A stretch of 5,906 nt of DNA from Nitrospirae bacterium RBG_19FT_COMBO_42_15 (GTDB lineage: Bacteria; Nitrospirota; CAKKRA01; 9FT-COMBO-42-15), in assembly GCA_001803815.1 (NCBI GenBank), contig MHEL01000027.1:1-5906 (forward strand), in the 5' to 3' direction. The notes beneath the pieces were generated by a model. That model ran no database searches and had not been told where the DNA came from. It saw only the letters and a list, made by a program, of their open reading frames with translations. The position numbers and the translations under genes are program-made. Numbering within the stretch: position 1 is the stretch's first letter; every line of letters starts with the position of its first letter. Below are positions 1-4,913 of this stretch, piece by piece.

Positions 1-224
1 GGGGCCTGATTGAAAAGAGGGATTTCGGCGAAGGATGCAGCCGTTATGAGGATAGCAAGGCAATGCACCACGACCATTTAATCTGCCTGAAATGCAGCAG
101 GGTGATTGAATTTGACGAGCCAACCATTGAGACCCTTCAGATGGAGGTTGCAAAAAAGAACAGGTTTAAGGTTTTAAGCCACAGGCTTGAACTGTTTGGC
201 TACTGTAATAATTGCAGTAGATAA
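1..224 (+). CDS. Fur-family metal-responsive repressor, C-terminal part (5' end cut by window)
   Basis: This is the last 73 codons of a Fur-family regulator, read from position 3 and ending at TAA 222-224. The visible part is the dimerisation and metal-binding domain. It has the signature HHDHLICLKC, with the His/Asp metal-site cluster followed by a first CxxC, and ends in GYCNNC, a second CxxC. The two CxxC pairs are the usual structural zinc site of Fur, Zur and PerR proteins. The N-terminal winged helix lies outside the window, so the subtype cannot be settled from residues alone. The next gene is feoB and a near-perfect Fur box lies in the 48-nt gap between them, which favours a true iron-sensing Fur that represses the downstream uptake operon when Fe2+ is plentiful. 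Confidence is high for the family and moderate for iron specificity. Confidence 0.93.
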   Translation, partial: GLIEKRDFGEGCSRYEDSKAMHHDHLICLKCSRVIEFDEPTIETLQMEVAKKNRFKVLSHRLELFGYCNNCSR

Positions 225-225
225 T
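196..225 (+). promoter_or_regulatory. Possible sigma-70 promoter of the feo operon
   Basis: A candidate -10 box GATAAT (220-225, 5 of 6 matches to TATAAT) overlaps the stop codon of the Fur-family gene. It lies 18 bp downstream of TTGGCT (196-201, 4 of 6 matches to TTGACA). Transcription would begin near 232, just ahead of the Fur box at 240-254, so bound Fur would block initiation or early elongation. The match is by eye and the -35 is weak. In AT-rich DNA such boxes also arise by chance. Confidence 0.35.
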
Positions 226-239
226 TTTTTATTTTTAGT

Positions 240-254
240 TGAGAATGATTATCA
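240..254. promoter_or_regulatory. Fur box upstream of feoB
   Basis: The sequence TGAGAATGATTATCA matches the Fur 7-1-7 consensus TGATAATnATTATCA at 14 of 15 positions (one difference, at position 4 of the left arm) and is almost palindromic. It lies between the Fur-family gene and feoB, 18 nt before the feoB ATG and 5 nt before its Shine-Dalgarno. This is a typical place for iron-dependent repression of ferrous iron uptake. The site is seen directly; regulation by the adjacent Fur-family protein is inference. Confidence 0.85.
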
Positions 255-259
255 ATCTT

Positions 260-265
260 AAAGGA
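260..265 (+). promoter_or_regulatory. Ribosome binding site that fixes the feoB start
   Basis: AAAGGA ends 7 nt before ATG 273. The only other plausible start, ATG 315, has GGAA directly abutting it and so lacks workable spacing. This supports 273 as the start, even though the conserved G-domain begins only near residue 16. Confidence 0.6.
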
Positions 266-272
266 ATGAGCT

Positions 273-2249
273 ATGGAATGCCGAAGCCATAAAAAAACAT
301 CTTTGCCAAAGGAAATGCAGAAAATAGCCCTCATAGGAAATCCCAATGTTGGGAAGAGCGTTATCTTTGGAATACTCACAGGCAAATATGTCACTGTCTC
401 CAACTATCCGGGAACCACTGTTGAGGTAACATATGGAAACTTAAATCTGGACAAAAACAGATTTCTGATAATTGATACGCCTGGAACAAATACCCTGATA
501 CCCATGTCTGAGGACGAAAAGGTAACGAGGGATATCCTCTTAAACGAAAAGATTGCATCAACTGTGCAAATAGCAGATGCAAAAAATTTAAGGAGGGCGT
601 TATTTATTACGCTTCAGATAATTGAGATGGGGCTGCCTTTTCTCCTTATACTTAATATGGATGATGAGGCAAGAAGCCGTGGAATTATAATTGATGATAA
701 AAAGCTTTCAGAAATATTAGCTGTGCCAATAATACCGACAGTAGCCACACAGCGTCTGGGGATGCCATTGCTATTACAGCATATCGCCGCGCCTTCCTGT
801 TCAAACTTCTCTTTTAAATATGATGAACAGCTTGAAGATGCAATAAAGGAGGTAGCCCTTCTCCTTCCTGATTCAAATATATCCAAACGTTCATTAGCCG
901 TCATGCTCCTCGCAGGCGATGAAAGCCTTAAGGAATGGCTCCATTCTAAAATAAGCGATGCTGTTATAAAGGCTATAGATTCAATATATCAAAAGACTCA
1001 AGCGAAATACCATGAGCAATTAAGCTATCTGATAAATCAGCGCCGATTAAGGGCAGCCGACGAAATCCTGCAGTCGGTTTTTACTCCTGCCCTGCAAAGG
1101 GCAAGAGGGATAAAAGAATCCTTCGGCAAATGGTCTATGCATCCTTTGTGGGGAATTCTAATTATGGCATCTGTTTTATTACTTGTTTATGAATTTGTCG
1201 GCGTTCTGGGCGCTCAATTTCTTGTCAGGTTTTTAGAGGAAAGCATCTTTGGAAGATATCTTAACCCTTGGGCAATAAAGATTGCGGACATCATTATACC
1301 TTTTCCCTTTCTCAGGGAATTGTTTGTCGGAGATTATGGCATAATAACAATGGCGCTAACATACGCTATCGCAATCATCCTTCCAATTATCGGAACATTT
1401 TTTATAGCCTTTGGAATTCTGGAAGACTCCGGCTATTTGCCAAGACTTGCTGTTATGGCAAACAAAACCTTTAAGATTATGGGTCTTAATGGAAAGGCGA
1501 TTCTTCCTATGATTCTTGGCCTTGGATGCGACACAATGGCAACATTAACTGCAAGGATTCTTGAAACAAGAAAGGAAAAGATTATTGTTACGCTTCTTCT
1601 TGCCCTTGGAGTTCCGTGTTCTGCACAGCTTGGGGTGGTGCTTGGGATGTTAGCCAGCCTCTCATTTAAGGCTGTCATCCTCTGGGCTGGCATTATAATG
1701 GTTATTATTTTTATTGTTGGTTATCTTGCTGAAAAGGTTATCCCCGGTGAAAAGTCAGACTTTCTTCTTGAGCTTCCACCCATTCGCATACCACAATTAT
1801 CCAATATTCTTATTAAGACTTTGGCGAGGGTAGAATGGTATCTAAAGGAGGCAGTGCCTTTATTTATACTTGGAACTGTAATCTTATTTCTATCTCACAA
1901 GCTCGGCCTGCTGAATGCAATGGAAAGGATTACCACGCCTCTTGTAGTGGATTTTCTGGGCCTGCCGGCAAAGGCGGCAGAATCATTTATTGTTGGTTTT
2001 TTAAGAAGAGACTATGGCGCAGCAGGTCTTTTTGCCATGGCAAAAAAGGGAGAGCTTGACAATATTCAGATCCTTGTCAGCCTTGTTACAATTACCTTAT
2101 TTGTGCCGTGCATTGCAAATTTATTTATGATAATAAAAGAGAGAGGGTTTAAAACAGCAATGGCTATTGTAGCATTTATCTTCCCGTTTGCGTTTTTAGC
2201 AGGCGGGGCCTTGAATTTTATATTAAGGGCAATAAACATTAAACTATAA
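273..2249 (+). CDS. feoB: Ferrous iron transport protein B (divergent FeoB class)
   Basis: This is a 658-residue GTPase-coupled inner-membrane permease for Fe2+. The N-terminal G domain has G1 GNPNVGKS (22-29), the switch threonine in YPGTTVE (45-51), G3 DTPGT (68-72), G4 NMDD (128-131) and a G5-like TVATQ near 156-160. A helical regulatory region follows to about residue 280. The membrane domain starts after the family motif HPLWG (290-294) and contains LEDSGYLPRLA (383-393), GLGCD (416-420), VPCSAQ (447-452) and LFVPC (609-613). The usual gate sequence GCNVPA reads GCDTMA here (418-423), and the region that is usually GFxAKE reads GFLRRDYGAAG (575-585). It is therefore a divergent class, and it is shorter than the roughly 770 residues of E. 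coli FeoB. ATG 273 is preceded by AAAGGA at good spacing. It heads an operon with the DtxR-FeoA and FTR1 genes behind a Fur box. Iron is the expected substrate; transport of another divalent metal cannot be excluded. Confidence 0.95.
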   Translation: MECRSHKKTSLPKEMQKIALIGNPNVGKSVIFGILTGKYVTVSNYPGTTVEVTYGNLNLDKNRFLIIDTPGTNTLIPMSEDEKVTRDILLNEKIASTVQIADAKNLRRALFITLQIIEMGLPFLLILNMDDEARSRGIIIDDKKLSEILAVPIIPTVATQRLGMPLLLQHIAAPSCSNFSFKYDEQLEDAIKEVALLLPDSNISKRSLAVMLLAGDESLKEWLHSKISDAVIKAIDSIYQKTQAKYHEQLSYLINQRRLRAADEILQSVFTPALQRARGIKESFGKWSMHPLWGILIMASVLLLVYEFVGVLGAQFLVRFLEESIFGRYLNPWAIKIADIIIPFPFLRELFVGDYGIITMALTYAIAIILPIIGTFFIAFGILEDSGYLPRLAVMANKTFKIMGLNGKAILPMILGLGCDTMATLTARILETRKEKIIVTLLLALGVPCSAQLGVVLGMLASLSFKAVILWAGIIMVIIFIVGYLAEKVIPGEKSDFLLELPPIRIPQLSNILIKTLARVEWYLKEAVPLFILGTVILFLSHKLGLLNAMERITTPLVVDFLGLPAKAAESFIVGFLRRDYGAAGLFAMAKKGELDNIQILVSLVTITLFVPCIANLFMIIKERGFKTAMAIVAFIFPFAFLAGGALNFILRAINIKL

Positions 2250-2260
2250 GGAGAGCTGAT

Positions 2261-2959
2261 ATGAAAAGGCCGGAAGGCAGGCAGTACGGCTGGCATGGCG
2301 GAAAGATGAAAGAAAGGGACCAGCGTATTGATGAACTCCTTGAACTCCTCTGGATGATGGGGGAGGAAGGGTTAAATGATTTAAAGGAATTCCTGAAAAG
2401 AGCTGAAGACAAAGAAGCAGAGGCGCTCATGGCTGAAATGATTGAGGAGGGTCTAATCACAACTGATAAAGACAAGATAAGATTTAAAAATAAAGGCGAA
2501 AAAAAGGCAGAACAGATAATCAGGCGCCACCGCCTTGCAGAGAGGCTTTTCTCAGACCTCTTTGCCTTTGAGGCAAAACAGGCCCATGCCGACGCCTGCA
2601 CATTTGAACATATCCTTAGTCCTGAGGTTACAGACAGCGTCTGCGCCTTTCTGGGTCATCCGCCAATCTGCCCTGATGGCAAACCAATACCGAGAGGCGA
2701 GTGCTGCAAAAAATTTCAGGTAGAGATTAAGCCCCTTGTCCAGCCGTTGACAAATCTTCGGCCCGGCAAAGAAGGGAGGATTGTGTTTATTACACCCAAG
2801 CATCACGCAAGGCTTGATAAATTAAGCTCACTGGGCATTGTCCCCGGGAGCATAGTGAGGGTGCACCAGAAAAAGCCGTCATTTGTATTGGAGATTGATG
2901 AGACAGAGTTAGCCCTTGATGAGGATATTGCAAAGGAGATATATGTTAAGGAGGTATAA
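2261..2959 (+). CDS. DtxR/MntR-like metal sensor fused to a C-terminal FeoA domain
   Basis: This 232-residue cytoplasmic protein is probably an iron sensor for the operon. Residues about 20-80 resemble the DtxR winged helix. Residues 81-130 are the metal-binding and dimerisation domain: H90, E94, H109, C113, E116 and H117 match the DtxR ligands H79, E83, H98, C102, E105 and H106 with identical spacing, in HRLAERL and HADACTFEHILS. A Cys-rich linker follows (C128, C137, C148, C149; motif GHPPICPDGKPIP). Residues about 157-230 are a FeoA/SH3-like domain (LRPGKEGRIVFI, LSSLGIVPGSIV, ETELALDEDIA). FeoA domains normally bind and activate FeoB, and no separate feoA exists here. Oddly, the expected DNA-recognition helix (about 49-60) carries E49, D50, E52, E54 and E59, which is unusual for a DNA-binding surface. 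ATG 2261 has AAGGAG 7 nt upstream that overlaps the feoB stop. A classical repressor and a non-DNA-binding FeoB regulator both remain possible. Confidence 0.88.
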   Translation: MKRPEGRQYGWHGGKMKERDQRIDELLELLWMMGEEGLNDLKEFLKRAEDKEAEALMAEMIEEGLITTDKDKIRFKNKGEKKAEQIIRRHRLAERLFSDLFAFEAKQAHADACTFEHILSPEVTDSVCAFLGHPPICPDGKPIPRGECCKKFQVEIKPLVQPLTNLRPGKEGRIVFITPKHHARLDKLSSLGIVPGSIVRVHQKKPSFVLEIDETELALDEDIAKEIYVKEV

Positions 2960-2962
2960 AAG

Positions 2963-3799
2963 ATGTTAGGAAGTTTCTTGATTACTTTAAGGGAAGGGGT
3001 AGAGGCAGCCTTAATTATAGGCATACTTTTATCATATCTTTCCAAGACAAAGCAGAGCAGATATAATAGTTATGTTTACTACGGCGTATTGGCAGCAATG
3101 CTTATAAGCGGTTTTGCAGCATATCTATTCACCTTCTTTCTCGGCGGTTTTACAGGACGATTTGCAAAGTTTTTTGAAGGCTCCGTTATATTTCTTGCTG
3201 TTGTTGTTTTAACATACATGGTTGTGTGGATGCATCATCAGGCCAGAACCGTCAGCATGGCATTAAAAAAGAAGGCAGACGCAGCAATAGCATCAAAGAA
3301 CCTCTGGGCGCTCTCTACCCTGTCTTTTGTAGCAGTATTCAGAGAAGGCGTGGAAACTGTTCTGTTTTTATACGCCCTTTTTATACAGCAGGCATCGGAT
3401 AACGGAGCAGGCAGTTCGACCTATCTTTCATCTATATTAGGCGGATTTGGAGGCATTATTACTGCTATAATCCTAGCATATATTTTTTTCAAAGGGTTTG
3501 GTCATGTTAATTTAAAGACATTTTTCAGAATAACAGGCATTATTATTATAATAATAGCCGCGGGCTTGCTTGCATATGGCGTGCATGAATTTGAGGAGGC
3601 AGGTATTTTGCCGCCTATAATCAAAAATATATGGGACATCAACCACATCCTTGATGAAAAGGGGACAGCAGGTTCATTTCTAAAGGCCCTATTCGGCTAT
3701 AATGGAAACCCATCGCTTCTTGAAGTAACAGCTTATGTTTTATATTATCCCCTTGTTTTCTGGATGCTGAAAAAGGAGCATCACGACCTTGCGCAATAG
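2963..3799 (+). CDS. FTR1/EfeU-family high-affinity iron permease
   Basis: This 278-residue polytopic membrane protein has both hallmark REGxE iron-binding motifs of the FTR1/ILT family: REGVE at 10-14 in the first helix and REGVE at 127-131 in the fourth. About seven hydrophobic segments are visible (roughly 2-25, 37-61, 72-90, 117-141, 154-178, 189-207, 254-270). The C-terminal FGYNGNPSLLEVTAYVL is also family-typical. The length fits bacterial EfeU proteins, and no periplasmic extension is present. The family moves iron across the cytoplasmic membrane, classically Fe3+ after oxidation of Fe2+. The usual EfeO and EfeB partners are not next to it. ATG 2963 is 3 nt after the stop of the DtxR-FeoA gene and has a consensus AAGGAGG (2948-2954) inside that gene's last codons, so the two are co-transcribed and probably translationally linked. 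Iron as substrate follows from the family and the Feo neighbours. Gene names efeU or ftr1 would be reasonable but are not proven. Confidence 0.93.
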   Translation: MLGSFLITLREGVEAALIIGILLSYLSKTKQSRYNSYVYYGVLAAMLISGFAAYLFTFFLGGFTGRFAKFFEGSVIFLAVVVLTYMVVWMHHQARTVSMALKKKADAAIASKNLWALSTLSFVAVFREGVETVLFLYALFIQQASDNGAGSSTYLSSILGGFGGIITAIILAYIFFKGFGHVNLKTFFRITGIIIIIIAAGLLAYGVHEFEEAGILPPIIKNIWDINHILDEKGTAGSFLKALFGYNGNPSLLEVTAYVLYYPLVFWMLKKEHHDLAQ

Positions 3800-3802
3800 G
3801 AG

Positions 3803-3818
3803 CAGATTTCACAGATTT
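3803..3818 (+). repeat. Short tandem repeat, two CAGATTT units at 9-nt period
   Basis: Two exact CAGATTT copies (3803-3809 and 3812-3818) are separated by CA. Degenerate CAGATTT/CACAGATT-type strings occur in dispersed intergenic repeats of several bacterial genomes. Only two exact units are visible here, so this could be a decayed member or chance. Confidence 0.35.
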
Positions 3819-4012
3819 AGCCAGAGGATGTTTAGACTTCGCCATGAGTTAAACCGAATGACGCAGATTATGCCTCTCACTGCATCTTTTTGAGATGAGC
3901 GATCTGGATAGTCTCTGATCTTAATGTATTATATAAAACTATGCCGAGAAAATCAGGCTACGCTTGTTTTCGAGGCCGCTATACCGAAGGGAGGCAGGGA
4001 GCAAAGCGACCG

Positions 4013-4042
4013 TCGGAAGGGAAACTGGAAGTTTCCCTCCGA
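4013..4042 (+). repeat. Strong hairpin (13-bp stem, GGA loop) just upstream of the transporter start
   Basis: Bases 4018-4026 (AGGGAAACT) pair perfectly with 4030-4038 (AGTTTCCCT) around the loop GGA. After one bulged A at 4017-4018, TCGG (4013-4016) pairs with CCGA (4039-4042). The stem ends 8 nt before ATG 4051, where a Shine-Dalgarno would normally be. No T-tract follows on either strand, so it is not an ordinary intrinsic terminator. The purine-rich flank (CCGAAGGGAGGCAGGGAG, 3984-4001) and the repetitive look suggest a small palindromic repeat element that landed here. A regulatory leader structure is the alternative. Confidence 0.6.
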
Positions 4043-4050
4043 GCAAAATT

Positions 4051-4911
4051 ATGTGGTTCTATTACGCACTTATAACAGCCTTCTCTCAAGCAACAAGCGA
4101 TGCAATTACAAAAAAGACCCTGCAGCGCGCTGATGAATATATTGTTGCATGGTTCAGGCTTCTTAGCTCTGTTCCGTATCTGCTGATTATCTTTTTTATT
4201 ATTGAGATACCTTCTGTTGACTCTACCTTCTGGACCGCCTTAATCACAGCGTTGCCGCTTGAAATTGTAGCGCTCATACTCTATATAAAGGCATTAAAGG
4301 AATCGCCCCTCTCCTTAACAATTCCCTTTCTTGCCTTCACTCCTGTATTTTTAATATTAACATCATTTTTAATATTAGGTGAACTCCCTGACAAATCCGG
4401 GGCTGCTGGAGTAATATTCATTACTGCCGGAGCCTATTCATTAAACCTTCATATGAAAAAAAAGGGGTTGTTGAAGCCTATAATGGCCATTATAAAAGAA
4501 AGGGGCTCTCTCATGATGCTGATTGTTTCATTTATCTATAGCATAACCTCAAGCCTCGGGAAACTCGCAATACTCCACTCAAGCCCGATATTTTTCGGCG
4601 CAGTATATTTTATTATTTTAGCCCTTGCCTTTACACCAATAGTTATGTTTAAATCAAGAAATAATTTAGGCCAGATAATCAAAAATTATAAGTACTTTGG
4701 CTTTCTCGGCTTTTTCCATTCCTTGATGGTAATAACCCACATGGTCGCTATGAGCCTTACACAGGTTACATATATGATTGCTGTAAAGAGGACAAGCCTT
4801 CTATTCAGCGCAGGCTATGGCTATTTTCTATTTAAGGAAGAAAAGATGAGGGAGCGGCTGCTGGGGAGCATTTTGATGATAATTGGTGTTGCACTGATTG
4901 TTGTCTTTTAA
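4051..4911 (+). CDS. EamA/DMT-superfamily transporter
   Basis: This 286-residue integral membrane protein has the two-repeat, ten-helix pattern of EamA drug/metabolite transporters. The first repeat starts at MWFYYALITAFSQA and ends with ALKESPLSLTIPFLAFTP and the family-typical GELP. The second includes AMSLTQVTYMIAVKRTSLLF and the short loop FKEEKMRERLLGS before the last helix. Such proteins export or import small metabolites; nothing here identifies the substrate. ATG 4051 was chosen because the conserved first helix begins there. The same frame opens at TTG 3964, but the 29 residues added would be polar, unlike the family, and would be read through the hairpin. No Shine-Dalgarno precedes 4051, so the start is the least certain part. 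The rRNA methyltransferase gene begins 2 nt after the stop, which suggests co-expression without an obvious functional link. Confidence 0.85.
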   Translation: MWFYYALITAFSQATSDAITKKTLQRADEYIVAWFRLLSSVPYLLIIFFIIEIPSVDSTFWTALITALPLEIVALILYIKALKESPLSLTIPFLAFTPVFLILTSFLILGELPDKSGAAGVIFITAGAYSLNLHMKKKGLLKPIMAIIKERGSLMMLIVSFIYSITSSLGKLAILHSSPIFFGAVYFIILALAFTPIVMFKSRNNLGQIIKNYKYFGFLGFFHSLMVITHMVAMSLTQVTYMIAVKRTSLLFSAGYGYFLFKEEKMRERLLGSILMIIGVALIVVF

Positions 4912-4913
4912 TT

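Larger units (their letters stand above)
3800..4050. other. Intergenic region between the iron operon and the transporter gene
   Basis: This 251-nt stretch has no convincing coding sequence. Just after the permease stop lies the degenerate tandem repeat CAGATTTCACAGATTT (3803-3818, period 9), with a further CGCAGATTA near 3872-3880. A TATTAT/TATAAA run at 3927-3937 could be a -10 element for the downstream genes, but no good -35 was found. A weak stem (3943-3952 with 3967-3976) and a strong hairpin (4013-4042) follow. No intrinsic terminator with a T-tract was seen after the permease gene, so read-through into the next genes is possible. Confidence 0.6.

Noticed and set aside
2239..2601. Minus-strand open frame opposite the 5' part of the DtxR-FeoA gene
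   Set aside because: Its Ser/Leu-rich translation is the expected antisense of Glu/Lys-rich coding sequence, and the + strand gene has clear conserved domains.
3536..3559. Near-palindromic GGCATT(ATT)n...AATAATAGCC stretch inside the FTR1-like gene
   Set aside because: It is simply isoleucine codons (ATT/ATA) of a transmembrane helix with six consecutive Ile. The symmetry is a by-product of codon composition. It might be prone to slippage, but the frame is intact here.
3883..3897. CATCT-ttttg-AGATG stem as a terminator of the iron operon
   Set aside because: The stem has only 5 bp, is AT-rich and is not followed by a T-tract; the T run lies in the loop.
3964..4050. In-frame N-terminal extension of the transporter from TTG 3964 (29 residues)
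   Set aside because: The extension is polar, unlike the EamA family, whose first helix starts at the ATG 4051. It would be read through the hairpin and repeat-like DNA and has no good ribosome binding site.
3924..4133. 69-codon + strand open frame overlapping the intergenic gap and transporter start
   Set aside because: Its translation is low in family-like features and it overlaps a clear transporter gene in another frame. It is best explained as the hairpin/repeat DNA read in an alternative frame.
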